The position numbers and the translations under genes were made by a program. 64,000 nucleotides of DNA from the NCBI GenBank assembly GCA_033765235.1, contig JANRIG010000030.1:10946-74945 (forward strand). Direction: 5' to 3'. The DNA is from JANRIG01 sp033765235 (GTDB taxonomy: Bacteria; Bacteroidota; Bacteroidia; Cytophagales; UBA9547). Below are positions 10,651 through 20,112 of the stretch, piece after piece; positions within the stretch are counted from its first letter, which is position 1, and each line of letters starts with the position of its first letter. The notes beneath the pieces were generated by a model that was not told the origin of the DNA, searched no databases, and saw nothing but the letters and a program-made list of their open reading frames with translations.

Positions 10651-12402
10651 TTGAATGTAAAATGTATAAATATTGCCCAATATTTATTACTTAGCGGTAT
10701 AGGACTTATGATCATTACCCAAAGTCATGCACAAGACTTGGAGCGGATAGGCAAAGACAAACAATGGTTTAAAATAAATGGGAACTTGGGTGCAAATCAA
10801 ATTTACTATCAAGCATTTGGCATACAAAACAGACGCACACCATACAGTTATTTTTTTACAGGCAATGTTAATGTTAATATTTATGGACTAAATATACCTG
10901 TATCAGGTATTTATTCCAACCAGAATTCACAATTTCAGCAACCCTTTAATCAATTCAGTGCACAGCCATATTACAGATGGGCAAAAATGCATTTAGGTTA
11001 CAACAGTCTCAACTTATCGCCCTACACCATGAACGGACATATGTATTTGGGTGGAGCAATTATACTTACACCCGGCATTTGTAGAGCTACTGTATTTTAT
11101 GGAAGACTGTTTAGAGCCATTGCCGAAGATACATTAGTTGGAAATTTACCCTATTATGAGCGTTGGGGTGGAGGAATAAAAATTGGCTTAGGACAAAAAA
11201 ACAATGCCATTGATATGGTATTGTTCACAGCCAAAGATGATCCAAATTCTATACCTACTCCCGTGAAAGCTGTAGTGACACCTGCCGAAAACACTGCTAT
11301 GGCACTGATAGTAAGTAAGCAACTGCCTTTAAACATTGTATTTACAGGCGAATATGCATTGAGTGCACTCAATGGCAATGCTCAAAATAATGTATTAACA
11401 GATGCAAACACTGCAGGATTTGATAATTTGGTATTGAGAAATACCCCATTTTACATACAAAAAGCAGGTGGCAGCCTCTACAAAGCATATCAAGCAAACC
11501 TTACTTATCATGCCGGCAAATACACCATAGGTGCTACTTTTGAAAATATAGACCCCGGATACAGAACTTTGGGAAGCTATTTTTTTAACAACGATATGCG
11601 CAATTACACACTTAACAGCTCAGCAAAATTATTGAACCAAAAATTGTCACTAAATGCACGTGCAGGATTTCAACACAATAATTTAAAAAATGACAAAATA
11701 TCACAACTTGCACGCTATATAGTCATGCTTAATGCCAACTTAGTAGCTACAGAGCGTCTTACTTTTACATTAGGGTATTCTAATTTTCAGTCATCTACAC
11801 GCATAAGACCAGTGTATGAAAGATACACTTATGCTACACCACAAGATACTTTGCAGCTCAATAGCTTAGATTTTGTACAACTAACTCAACAAATTAACTT
11901 TTCTACACTATATACCCTTCCCCAAAGTGCCGACCTAAATATTAGAAATCAATTTTCATTTTCATTAAGTGCTCAAGATATAGGCAATGCAGGACAATCA
12001 AACCAGCGTGTAGCCACGGGGTCAAGGTTTTATACAGGTGTGGCCGGATATATAAGAAGCAATAAACAAAAAAATTTGAATCTTACATTTCAGCTTAATA
12101 CAAACCTATATACATTGGCAGAGTCGAGTGGTGCCACAGTAGGCCCTGTGGCGAGTGGCAACAAAAGTTTTTTCAAAAAAAAATTAAAATTAACCATCTC
12201 TACATCATGGCTCAATGGCTTGGCAAACGGCCAAAAAACCAGTGACATTATTAATACTCGCATTAGCGGTACATACGCAATAGGAAATCACCATTCTTTT
12301 AATACTTATATTACGCTTTTGCATAGGATTACCTACCTCCAAGAGACGTCAATATCTTACACAGAGCTCACATTCAACTCGGGATATACCTTTACATTTT
12401 GA
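10651..12402 (+). CDS. Outer-membrane beta-barrel protein of the surface operon
   Basis: A 583-residue protein starting at TTG, 4 bp after the PorP/SprF stop; no in-frame ATG precedes the hydrophobic signal segment (YLLLSGIGLMII...SHAQ). After cleavage there are many alternating amphipathic strands with aromatic girdles, and the protein ends in Phe (SGYTFTF), a usual terminal residue of BAM-inserted barrels. No plug or TonB motif is visible. It resembles large uncharacterised barrels found next to T9SS adhesin genes, but I do not recognise a named family. It is the last gene of the surface cluster and is followed by a hairpin with T tracts. Function is unknown; transport of, or attachment to, the adhesin is an inference from position. 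Confidence 0.7.
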   Translation: MNVKCINIAQYLLLSGIGLMIITQSHAQDLERIGKDKQWFKINGNLGANQIYYQAFGIQNRRTPYSYFFTGNVNVNIYGLNIPVSGIYSNQNSQFQQPFNQFSAQPYYRWAKMHLGYNSLNLSPYTMNGHMYLGGAIILTPGICRATVFYGRLFRAIAEDTLVGNLPYYERWGGGIKIGLGQKNNAIDMVLFTAKDDPNSIPTPVKAVVTPAENTAMALIVSKQLPLNIVFTGEYALSALNGNAQNNVLTDANTAGFDNLVLRNTPFYIQKAGGSLYKAYQANLTYHAGKYTIGATFENIDPGYRTLGSYFFNNDMRNYTLNSSAKLLNQKLSLNARAGFQHNNLKNDKISQLARYIVMLNANLVATERLTFTLGYSNFQSSTRIRPVYERYTYATPQDTLQLNSLDFVQLTQQINFSTLYTLPQSADLNIRNQFSFSLSAQDIGNAGQSNQRVATGSRFYTGVAGYIRSNKQKNLNLTFQLNTNLYTLAESSGATVGPVASGNKSFFKKKLKLTISTSWLNGLANGQKTSDIINTRISGTYAIGNHHSFNTYITLLHRITYLQETSISYTELTFNSGYTFTF

Positions 12403-12403
12403 G

Positions 12404-12447
12404 AAATCATGAATGTGGTGTAATTATGATTTTTGATTGATTTTTTT
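12404..12447 (+). terminator. Candidate terminator of the surface operon
   Basis: A hairpin starts 1 bp after the stop codon. AAATCAT pairs with ATGATTT, extended by AAT/ATT past one bulged G, around an 8-nt loop. Two T tracts follow (TTTTT and TTTTTTT). Confidence 0.5.
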
Positions 12448-12542
12448 GTAGTATTATTAACTCATTGGGCATCTGCTATCTTGTTGTTTCATTTTTTTTA
12501 TGATATTATTTTTAACAATTTTTTTATAAAATATATTACTGT

Positions 12543-12650
12543 ATGGAAAGAATTGACCGTATAGAAGCAGCCATCATAGAGCTTCAAAAAAGCCAAGCTA
12601 TAACAGACTGCTTCGTGCCTCGCAGTGTCGAGTATAATCATTATAGCTAA
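12543..12650 (+). pseudogene. Truncated coiled-coil gene start fused to a dispersed repeat
   Basis: A 35-codon frame. Its first 21 residues (MERIDRIEAAIIELQKSQAIT) look like the conserved N-terminal helix of a common bacterial family that opens with MERIxxIE...LxxSQxKTD, often DUF3782/PD-(D/E)XK-type proteins. From codon 22 the sequence is no longer family-like: bases 12606-12630 match a repeat of the type GACTGCTTCGTGCCTCGCAG, and the frame stops 20 bases later. The fragment therefore looks like a gene start cut off by a repeat. It stands between two convergent genes. Family recognition is from memory; expression is doubtful. Confidence 0.4.
12606..12630. repeat. Dispersed 'TGCTTCGTGCCTCGCAG' intergenic repeat fragment
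   Basis: On the opposite strand this reads CGACACTGCGAGGCACGAAG. It is close to the GTCATTGCGAGGCACGAAGCAATC type of interspersed repeat seen in many bacterial genomes, including Bacteroidota. Only one arm is present here. The rest of the 12403-12718 interval holds a terminator, the gene fragment and the hairpin at 12688-12703. Confidence 0.45.
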
Positions 12651-12687
12651 ATACAGCAACTTATAGAATGTAAAATATAAATTATTA

Positions 12688-12703
12688 AGTTTAAGATTAA
12701 ACT
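12688..12703 (-). terminator. Small perfect hairpin after the DUF4384 gene
   Basis: AGTTTAA and TTAAACT form a 7-bp perfect stem with a 2-nt loop, 16 bases past the stop codon of the minus-strand gene. The T tract beyond it is weak, so termination is only possible. Confidence 0.25.
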
Positions 12704-12718
12704 CACTTATTCACTAAC

Positions 12719-13615
12719 TCACTGCTTTTTTATGGTGATATCTACAATCTCAAGTTGCATTTTGTCATCTTTGGAGCGTATTTTTTGTACCCATCTTTGA
12801 AAGTCTTCTGAACTGACCGAGCGTGGTATCGAGAGACCGGTAGATTGTTTTTGAGCACTTTCGAGTACAGGAAGGTTTATTTTATTCACTGAGAACAGTA
12901 CAAAAATCCTGTTTTGTTCATAGTCACTTTCGGTGCTGGTTTGCAGATGGTCTACCCATGTCCATGACGGTTTAAATTTATTTTTTTCAGAAAAAAATAT
13001 ATAATCAGTCTGTGCCTGAAACTCAAAAGAGGCATACTCTTCATAAGGCATGTTTTGGTAAGGATATATGCAGTAGGCACTCTTGCGGTCATCGAGGAAT
13101 ATGACTACATATCCATTCTTAGGCGATTTGAAACTTAGGTACAGATCTTGCCCGTTGTTGAAATCTGTAGTTTTGTATTTTGTGTCAGGTATGGCCATGG
13201 TTTGTACTTTTATATCTATTTTTTCGCGGGTGAGCTCACGCGCCTTGCCATTTACTTTGCACTTTACCCAAAGTTCATCTTTTACAAACTCTTTGGTCAC
13301 TTTAGGCTCTTCGGTGTCTTCTATCCATTCGGCATTTACGTGGGTATCTGCTATCATGCTGAATACGGACTTGGTCTCTACTTTGGAGCCCGATTGCTTG
13401 TTTTCAAGCATGGTGCTGTTGCCCTGAAATACAACCCTGCCAAATTCATCTTCCATGGCTTGTACACGTGCATAATCGCATGCTTTTTGCTTGGCAAGTT
13501 CTATGGTATATGAGCTTTCCATTTTGAGCTGAAACTCCCCTGATACATTTTTCACCTTTTGCGAAAATGTATTTGTTGTATTATGTATAAGAAATAATAC
13601 TGCTATATACTTCAT
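12719..13615 (-). CDS. DUF4384 domain exported protein
   Basis: A 298-residue protein from the ATG at 13615, chosen because the signal peptide (MKYIAVLFLIHNTTNTFSQ) begins there; an upstream in-frame ATG at 13666 would add 17 unlikely residues. Residues about 20-150 include an LPP20/FlgO-like start (AKQKACDYARVQAME). Residues about 170-260 match DUF4384: a DLYLSFKSPKNGYVVIFLDD core, then CIYPYQN and an FVLFSVNK strand. DUF4384 proteins are exported, and their biochemical role is not established. The gene is convergent with the surface operon and divergent from apt. Probably periplasmic. Confidence 0.8.
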   Translation of the reverse strand: MKYIAVLFLIHNTTNTFSQKVKNVSGEFQLKMESSYTIELAKQKACDYARVQAMEDEFGRVVFQGNSTMLENKQSGSKVETKSVFSMIADTHVNAEWIEDTEEPKVTKEFVKDELWVKCKVNGKARELTREKIDIKVQTMAIPDTKYKTTDFNNGQDLYLSFKSPKNGYVVIFLDDRKSAYCIYPYQNMPYEEYASFEFQAQTDYIFFSEKNKFKPSWTWVDHLQTSTESDYEQNRIFVLFSVNKINLPVLESAQKQSTGLSIPRSVSSEDFQRWVQKIRSKDDKMQLEIVDITIKKQ

Positions 13616-13716
13616 GAGTAATATTTGTTGAGGCAATATAATATTTGTATATCGGATAATTAGCATTTATTTTTACAATATTAATGAAATAGAATAGATT
13701 AACGTATTGTAGAGCT

Positions 13717-14247
13717 ATGAGCATAGAAGCAAAAATAAAAAGTGCAGTAAGGGATGTGAAAAATTTTCCCAAAGACGGTATTGTATTCAAAGACATCACC
13801 CCTATACTCAAATCACCCGGGCTATGCAAAGAGATAGTAAGTGTATGTTGTGATAATGTATCAGATATCAAGCCCGATGCCATAGCATGTATCGAAAGCC
13901 GTGGATTTTGGTTTGGACTTGCCATAGCTCAAAGGTTAAATATACCTTTAATACCTATTCGCAAGTTGGGCAAGCTGCCTTATGAAACCAACTCATATAC
14001 TTATGAGCTGGAATACGGCAAAGCCACTATGGAGATACACTCAGATGCACTTCAAAAAGGATGGAAAGTGCTTGTGCATGACGACCTATTGGCTACAGGA
14101 GGCACAGCCTCTGCTGCATCAGAACTTATAAAAATACAAAACGCTACTGTGGCGGGGTATATATTTTTGGTCGAGCTCACTTTTTTGGAAGGCAGAGAGA
14201 GGCTTAGCAAGTATGGGAGTCCGATAGTGTCTTTGGCTTCCTATTAA
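13717..14247 (+). CDS. apt: Adenine phosphoribosyltransferase
   Basis: A 176-residue protein, the normal length for Apt. It makes AMP and pyrophosphate from adenine and PRPP in the cytosol (purine salvage). The N-terminus has the Apt signature (VKNFPKDGIVFKDITPIL), then ESRGFWFG near 60-67 and a KLGKLP loop. The PRPP-binding motif VHDDLLATGGTA lies at residues 120-131. The gene is divergent from the DUF4384 gene, with about 100 bases between the two starts, and probably has its own promoter. It is monocistronic or nearly so, since 189 bases separate it from the next gene. Nothing is unusual in the catalytic elements. Confidence 0.97.
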   Translation: MSIEAKIKSAVRDVKNFPKDGIVFKDITPILKSPGLCKEIVSVCCDNVSDIKPDAIACIESRGFWFGLAIAQRLNIPLIPIRKLGKLPYETNSYTYELEYGKATMEIHSDALQKGWKVLVHDDLLATGGTASAASELIKIQNATVAGYIFLVELTFLEGRERLSKYGSPIVSLASY

Positions 14248-14411
14248 TATATGGCAAATATTTGGAGTTAATCGCAAATCAGTAGTATAATTCATCAGTT
14301 TGCTTATGTTTCTTAGTGTAAGACATCTATTATTATTCATACCCTATAAATATTTGGTTGCCATTGTATAAATATTTCCACATTTTTTTTTAGTTTTAAC
14401 AATCAATATTC

Positions 14412-14419
14412 TATTTTTG
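14412..14419 (+). promoter_or_regulatory. Candidate -7 box before the small lipoprotein gene
   Basis: TATTTTTG matches the Bacteroidota -7 consensus TANNTTTG and ends 17 bases before the ATG. No TTTG lies at the right distance upstream, only a T tract, so support is partial. Confidence 0.3.
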
Positions 14420-14436
14420 AAAAAATTAACAAGGTT

Positions 14437-14676
14437 ATGAAAAATACATATATACTTCTGTCTGTTTTGTGTGTGAGTTTGCTATGCTCTTGTGGCGCAC
14501 AATATGCTAAGGTAAAAATAGAAGATGCAAGGCCTAAAGATGAATATGTGTATGGTGACGTAAATGGTGCACCTCGCCAACTCAAAAATACTTATGGCAA
14601 CACTACTCCTGAGTCTGCGGAGATAGCAGCCACATTCAGAAAACAAGTTGAAAGCAACTTAGTCTCTGCAAAGTAA
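14437..14676 (+). CDS. Small lipoprotein
   Basis: A 79-residue protein. The first 18 residues are a signal peptide ending in a lipobox (LLCSC), with the acylated cysteine at about residue 19. The mature part of about 60 residues is hydrophilic and has no domain I recognise; it ends in a predicted helix (ESAEIAATFRKQVESNL). It should be anchored in the inner or outer membrane by its lipidated N-terminus. It lies 29 bp before folK and could be co-transcribed with it, although that tie is not functional in any obvious way. Function unknown. Confidence 0.75.
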   Translation: MKNTYILLSVLCVSLLCSCGAQYAKVKIEDARPKDEYVYGDVNGAPRQLKNTYGNTTPESAEIAATFRKQVESNLVSAK

Positions 14677-14705
14677 CTTTCCCCCCCCAAAATAATTTAC
14701 TTACT

Positions 14706-15215
14706 ATGAGTACAGAGCCACATCCGCATGAAGCATATTTGGGTGTAGGCAGCAATGTAGGTAATAAGATTGAAAATATAACCCGTTCACTCGCATTCAT
14801 ATCGGAGCAAGTAGGCAACATAGCCACCAAATCTTCACTATACCGGTCAGAGCCTTGGGGCAATCGTGACCAAGATTCGTTTATTAATATCGTAATCAAA
14901 ATAACCACAGCACAATCATGCGAAACACTACTCAAAACCCTATTGAATATTGAAGACAAAATGGGTAGAGTTCGTACTGAAAAGTGGGGACCCAGAACTA
15001 TTGACATAGATATACTATATTATGACAATCTCATATTGGATATGGACTACCTCACCATACCACATATAGAGCTCCCCTATCGCAGGTTTGTGCTCACTCC
15101 GCTGGTGGAGATAGCTCCGCATTTTATGCATCCCTTTTTTAAACTCACTAATGAAGAGCTACTCCAAGAGTGCGATGACAACCTGACTGTAACAGCCCTT
15201 CAAAATGTTTATTGA
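14706..15215 (+). CDS. folK: 6-hydroxymethyl-7,8-dihydropterin pyrophosphokinase
   Basis: A 169-residue protein of HPPK length. It transfers pyrophosphate from ATP to 6-hydroxymethyl-7,8-dihydropterin in folate synthesis. Motifs are present in order: AYLGVGSNVGNK near the start, LYRSEPWG near 40, FINIVIKI, RTEKWGPRTIDIDILYYD near 95-112 (the two Asp that bind Mg-ATP are in the DIDIL part), and IPHIELPYRRFVLTPLVEIAP near 120-140. The 3' end overlaps tilS by 11 bp, so the two are co-transcribed and probably translationally coupled. Confidence 0.96.
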   Translation: MSTEPHPHEAYLGVGSNVGNKIENITRSLAFISEQVGNIATKSSLYRSEPWGNRDQDSFINIVIKITTAQSCETLLKTLLNIEDKMGRVRTEKWGPRTIDIDILYYDNLILDMDYLTIPHIELPYRRFVLTPLVEIAPHFMHPFFKLTNEELLQECDDNLTVTALQNVY

Positions 15216-16515
15216 AATATTCAAAAAACATATAACCTCAGAGGCACTATTTGTACCTGAAGACAGACTAATAGCTACCGTGAGCGGCGGAATAGACTCT
15301 GTGGCAATGATTTGGCTTTTGCACAAATGTGGTTATCAGTTTACCATTGCTCACTGCAACTTTGGACTCAGGGGTGAAGAGTCAGACGAGGACGAGCATT
15401 TTGTACAACAACTTGCCAAAAAATACAAAGTACCATTTCATACCCATAAGTTTGACACTCAAAACTTTGCCAATGACCATAAGATGTCGGTACAGCTGGC
15501 AGCACGCACCCTCAGGTATGCATGGTTTGAAGAACTCAGACAAAAACTAAACTATTCATACATACTCACTGCACACCACCAAAACGATACTTTGGAGACT
15601 GTGTTATACAACCTTGCCAAAGGCACAGGCATAGCAGGACTACATGGTATATACCCCAAAATAGGTAACATCATCAGACCTATGCTGGCATTTACCAAAG
15701 CCGACATCCAAGATATAGTAGCACAAAATCATCTTACATGGCGTGAAGACAGTAGCAATGCACATAGTCATTATGCTCGCAACCTCATACGTCATGAGGT
15801 GATACCCGCTTTAAAAATAATAAATCCAAACCTTGAGAATACCATTAACGATACGGTAAAGCAGGTAAGAAATGTTGAAATTTTTTTTGATAATGAATAT
15901 AATAAATTCAAGAATGAATATCTAAAAAAAGATGGTGCCCTATATTACTTAGAGTTAAGCAAAAGTATATCGCCGTCATTTTATTACAAGTATCTGAAAG
16001 AGATAGGATTTGCTTGGCAACAGTGCGAACAAATAATTGAAAAAGAGCATGTTGCAGGCAGTAAATTTTATTCACATCTTTACATGCTCAGTATAGACAG
16101 AAACAGGTGGTACATATCTGCCCATGCGCAGATATACACCCCTATGGCAGAAGTACAAAAAAATAGTACAAAATTTATATTTGGCGATAGCACTTTTAAA
16201 GTAGAAATACATGATAGAGGATTACGCATTAATACACACCCTGACATAGCATATTTAGACGAGAGCAAGCTCATATACCCACTCATTGTGCGCAGGTGGC
16301 AAGATGGAGATTGGTTCATACCATATGGTATGAATGGAAAAAAAAAAATCAGCGATTTTTTAATAGACAAAAAAGTACCTTTGCCACTCAAATCGCACCT
16401 GTTTGTAATTGTATCAGGTACTTCAATAGTTTGGTTATCAGGCCATAGGATAGATGATAGATATAAAGTAACTGATGATACACTCTATATCATGAAAATC
16501 AGTAAAATTCAATAA
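15205..16515 (+). CDS. tilS: tRNA(Ile)-lysidine synthase
   Basis: A 436-residue protein that modifies C34 of the AUA-reading tRNA-Ile to lysidine, using ATP and lysine. The PP-loop SGGIDS is at residues 27-32. The N-type ATP pyrophosphatase domain continues with AHCNFGLRGEESDEDE and LTAHHQNDTLETVLYNLAKGTG, then the RHEVIP element that contacts the tRNA. A C-terminal TilS domain of about 70 residues ends the protein (RRWQDGDWFIPYGM and the KKISDFLIDKKVP motif). This enzyme matters more than usual here, because the genome's native genes use ATA very heavily for isoleucine. The start ATG lies inside folK. Confidence 0.96.
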   Translation: MFIEIFKKHITSEALFVPEDRLIATVSGGIDSVAMIWLLHKCGYQFTIAHCNFGLRGEESDEDEHFVQQLAKKYKVPFHTHKFDTQNFANDHKMSVQLAARTLRYAWFEELRQKLNYSYILTAHHQNDTLETVLYNLAKGTGIAGLHGIYPKIGNIIRPMLAFTKADIQDIVAQNHLTWREDSSNAHSHYARNLIRHEVIPALKIINPNLENTINDTVKQVRNVEIFFDNEYNKFKNEYLKKDGALYYLELSKSISPSFYYKYLKEIGFAWQQCEQIIEKEHVAGSKFYSHLYMLSIDRNRWYISAHAQIYTPMAEVQKNSTKFIFGDSTFKVEIHDRGLRINTHPDIAYLDESKLIYPLIVRRWQDGDWFIPYGMNGKKKISDFLIDKKVPLPLKSHLFVIVSGTSIVWLSGHRIDDRYKVTDDTLYIMKISKIQ

Positions 16516-16613
16516 TATATTACATCAAATACATAGCTTTTTTCACATACATTGTGTAAAGCATTAATTACATTTGTCGCAATTTGGATATTAATACTTT
16601 ACAACATATATAA

Positions 16614-18611
16614 TTGAAATCATTACGCATAATTATATTTATTTTTGCTTGTAATATCACGGTAAGTGCGGGAACCAACCCCATATTTATTACACGTACT
16701 TTTGATCAGGAATATATTATGTCGCATTTGGAGGCAGTGGCAGATAGTATAAATATCCCTTTCGCAACTATTAAAAGCTCTAAGTACGATAACCTTTTCA
16801 GACCTATTTCAGAGGTGATAGACTATCAAGCCAAATGGCCGGGTGCGCTTTGGGTACGGTTTACCATCAAAAATGCAACTCCAAAGACCCATGAAGTAGT
16901 TATAGAAAACTATAATAACAAACTACAAGACTATATATTTTACAACCCTATCACCAACTTTGAATATGAAATAAAATCATTTGGCACAAATATGCCTTTC
17001 TACACACGAGACTATCAGCAGAGGGCATACCAGGTCAATTCGGTATTATTACCTTATGAGGTAAAAACCTATTATTTCAGGTATGCACATTTCATGACAG
17101 AGCCTCCCGTAATCATACTATCTTCTGACATCTTTTTTTTCAATTACACCTACAATGTACATTTTTTGTTAGGCATATTTTATGGGGCATTGTTATTTAC
17201 TGTGTTAATTAATGGTCTTAATTTTTTGATACTCAAAGACAAAAGTTACTTGTTTTATTTTTTATTCATATTGTGCCAATTTTTATATCATTTTGATGGC
17301 TTCGGGTTCAAATATTTTTGGTACGATATGCCTTGGGTAAATAAGTACTATGAAACTGTGCTTTTCAACCTCATCATAATATTTGGCACATTATCGAGTA
17401 TTACATTTATGAATATTAATAAATCAGGACCGGGGTACTATAAAATACTTATTGGGTTTATATGCTACAAGGTTGTCTATATGATATTGGCTTGTATATT
17501 TCCTATACTAAGCCATAATAAATATTATGCATTTGATGGTATATTCATGTCGTTGCCCATAATATTTGGCATATTTTTCCAAAAAAACAAAAGCAGCGAT
17601 GTGGTATTTTATCTCTTGGCATTTGCTACTTACATTTTTTTTAACCTGTTAAGCAACACGGTACAATACTGGTTTACAGTAAATATATTAGACTCTGTGA
17701 TAGGATTAGACAATTCACATTTTTTATATCGCCATATTTTAGCCTATGGCGATGAATTTGGCGTATTGATTCAGATTATATTAGTAGCAATAGCTTTTAT
17801 CAAAAAATATCAAAATACTAACTCTGAAAAAATTGCCGGACAAAACGATATCATATTGCAACTAAATGAAAATCAAAAGCTTAAAGATGAGCTCAACCTA
17901 AACCTAAGCAAACTTATGGATGAGAGAGGTCATGAGCTGGAGTATAAAAACAAACAGCTCGAAGACTTCACCTACAAAGTATCACATGACCTGAAGAGCC
18001 CTGTGAACTCTATGATAGGACTGGCAAACATAGCCATTGACGAAAACACAGATGATAACACCAAACAGTATTTGTTGCAAATACAGAAAAGTGCTGTACG
18101 TATGAAAAATATGGTAAACGAACTATTAAAGGTGCTCAAAGAAGAAAAAAGCTTTGTACTCAACATAGAGCCCATAGACTGGACTACCATGCTAAACGAT
18201 GTGCTATCAGGATTGAGCCATATCAAAGAATATAAAAAAGTAAAAATAAATATCATTACAAAGATAGAAACATCTTACAGTACAGATAAAGTACTGATGG
18301 AAAGCATATTGCAAAACCTGATAGAAAACAGTATAAAATATAGAAACAAACAAGCGCAACAGTGCTATATAGATATTGAAATCATCATTAATGACCAAAT
18401 GAAAGTAATTGTGGTCAAAGACAATGGTATTGGCATATCAGATGAGGCACAACCCTATGTATTCGACATATTTTATAGGGGTGTTACCGAAGCCAAGGGC
18501 TCGGGTTTGGGGCTCTATTTGGTCAAAAGCAATGTTGAAAAACTTGGAGGCAAAATCATACTCACCAGCGAAAAAGGTATTGGCACCACTGTGAAAATAT
18601 ATTTAAGATAA
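16614..18611 (+). CDS. 7TM-DISM sensor histidine kinase
   Basis: A 665-residue membrane kinase starting at TTG; the start is supported by the signal peptide that follows at once (LKSLRIIIFIFACNITVSAG). Residues about 30-175 form a 7TMR-DISMED2-type periplasmic sensor. Seven transmembrane helices follow (about 180-400), then a coiled coil. The HisKA dimerisation helix has YKVSHDLKSP with the phospho-acceptor His at about residue 458. The HATPase domain shows an N box (ENSIKYRNK), DNGIGI and GSGLGL near 629-634, so the kinase should be active. No response regulator is adjacent. DISM proteins often sense carbohydrates or other small molecules; the ligand here is unknown. It is convergent with the GAF protein. 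Confidence 0.93.
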   Translation: MKSLRIIIFIFACNITVSAGTNPIFITRTFDQEYIMSHLEAVADSINIPFATIKSSKYDNLFRPISEVIDYQAKWPGALWVRFTIKNATPKTHEVVIENYNNKLQDYIFYNPITNFEYEIKSFGTNMPFYTRDYQQRAYQVNSVLLPYEVKTYYFRYAHFMTEPPVIILSSDIFFFNYTYNVHFLLGIFYGALLFTVLINGLNFLILKDKSYLFYFLFILCQFLYHFDGFGFKYFWYDMPWVNKYYETVLFNLIIIFGTLSSITFMNINKSGPGYYKILIGFICYKVVYMILACIFPILSHNKYYAFDGIFMSLPIIFGIFFQKNKSSDVVFYLLAFATYIFFNLLSNTVQYWFTVNILDSVIGLDNSHFLYRHILAYGDEFGVLIQIILVAIAFIKKYQNTNSEKIAGQNDIILQLNENQKLKDELNLNLSKLMDERGHELEYKNKQLEDFTYKVSHDLKSPVNSMIGLANIAIDENTDDNTKQYLLQIQKSAVRMKNMVNELLKVLKEEKSFVLNIEPIDWTTMLNDVLSGLSHIKEYKKVKINIITKIETSYSTDKVLMESILQNLIENSIKYRNKQAQQCYIDIEIIINDQMKVIVVKDNGIGISDEAQPYVFDIFYRGVTEAKGSGLGLYLVKSNVEKLGGKIILTSEKGIGTTVKIYLR

Positions 18612-18625
18612 ATACATATTATCTG

Positions 18626-19966
18626 TTATACACTTCCCCCCAGTTGATTAATCTTCTGTATATAATTTTGCTCTTTGCGCAAAAACTCTTCCTGGGTGGC
18701 TTGCATCTCCTCCATATTTTGGCGCATCTCTTCCTCTTGTGAGCGCATCTGTTCTGTCATCTCTTGTGCCTGCTTGAGCAGTATTTGAGTTTGCTCACTT
18801 ATTCGTGCGTTTGATATAAATGAGCCCATGGCTTCGGCCACCTTGTCCAAATATTCCATCTCATACTTATCAAATATATGAAACGAAGCCAGCTCTATGA
18901 TGCCCTCTACCTTATCATTATTGATGAGAGGTACTAGTAAAATACATCTGGGATTTGACTCTCCAAGCCCTGATGTAATCTCTATGTAATTATCAGGCAC
19001 TTGTGTCATAAATATTTTGTCCCTCTCCAGATAGCACTGCCCCACCAGCCCATCGCCCGGTTTTATACTTTTTTCAATATACTTTTTACGACTGTAGGCA
19101 TATGCACTCACCAGCTTGAGCACCTTTTCATCATCATAGTATACAAATAGTCCTGCCTGATTGGCATTTACAAACTTTACAATGTGTGGCACCAATATAT
19201 CATACAGATTTTTGATATTTGTGTCTTTGCGCATGGTAGCCAAAAAGTCTGCCAATCCATTGCTCATCCATGTGCGTTTTTCATCTTCAAGTTTGGCTAC
19301 TTTGAGTTCGTCAAGAGTTTTGTTCAGCTCTTCTTGGGCTTTGCGTTGTTCCTCTTTTTCTTTTTCTATATTTTTTATCAATTCCAGCACCCCGCTCTGA
19401 GTTTTTTCAAATATAGAATCCATAGAGAATAGCAAACCTATCAACATAAATATAGCGGTGATAAAAGTAATATAACCTTCAATGAATGACGTAGGCAATG
19501 GCTTTTCAGTTTCTATCCATTGGTTGAATAATTCATAGCTCAATGCCAAAGCCACATTAATACCTATGGTAATGCGCCTGTATGTTTTTTCTTGACTGGC
19601 AAATAATACAAATGGCATGGCTTGAAAGAGCAATATAAATGCCCATGATTGAGCACTGGCTTGCCCACCCACTTGCTGTACTGCACCTTGAATAATACTA
19701 CTGATAAATACAGGAATGATAGCCATAGTGATGCGTGCAGCTACATGAAAACCCGCATAAAGTGCCCATTCAGCCATAAATGTTACAATCAATCCTATCA
19801 CTAAATAGGATATGATAATAGTAGAAAATAGACTGAATGATGTAAAAATATTCAATACTACTATCACCACCAATAGCACAAATACTTTGTTGGCTGCATT
19901 GATACGGTCTTTGAGCCAAGGCTCATGGTCAGGTTTTATCCCGACTTGAAATAAATTGTCAAACAT
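18626..19966 (-). CDS. Membrane GAF-domain sensor without a catalytic output
   Basis: A 446-residue protein from the ATG at 19966, where MFDNLFQVG starts; an upstream frame extension to 20017 is not convincing. About six transmembrane helices occupy residues 25-195. A coiled coil follows (NIEKEKEEQRKAQEELNKTL), then a GAF domain at about 245-385 (ending in LDKVAEAMGSFISNARI). A second Glu/Gln-rich coiled coil (EEEMRQNMEEMQATQEE) of a type common in Bacteroidota signalling proteins closes the chain. No kinase, cyclase or methyl-accepting signalling core is visible, so output is probably through a partner. It lies tail-to-tail with the histidine kinase gene; a functional link is only suggested by proximity. 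Confidence 0.8.
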   Translation of the reverse strand: MFDNLFQVGIKPDHEPWLKDRINAANKVFVLLVVIVVLNIFTSFSLFSTIIISYLVIGLIVTFMAEWALYAGFHVAARITMAIIPVFISSIIQGAVQQVGGQASAQSWAFILLFQAMPFVLFASQEKTYRRITIGINVALALSYELFNQWIETEKPLPTSFIEGYITFITAIFMLIGLLFSMDSIFEKTQSGVLELIKNIEKEKEEQRKAQEELNKTLDELKVAKLEDEKRTWMSNGLADFLATMRKDTNIKNLYDILVPHIVKFVNANQAGLFVYYDDEKVLKLVSAYAYSRKKYIEKSIKPGDGLVGQCYLERDKIFMTQVPDNYIEITSGLGESNPRCILLVPLINNDKVEGIIELASFHIFDKYEMEYLDKVAEAMGSFISNARISEQTQILLKQAQEMTEQMRSQEEEMRQNMEEMQATQEEFLRKEQNYIQKINQLGGSV

Positions 19967-20112
19967 ATTAAATCTATATAATTGGGTAATAAATATAAAA
20001 TATTCTAAATAACACAATAACCATGATTGAGGTTCTGATATTCTTCACAAAGCAAGATATATCAAAATAAATGAATAGTATTAATTTGTAAAAAATATCA
20101 TACAAAATTTCC

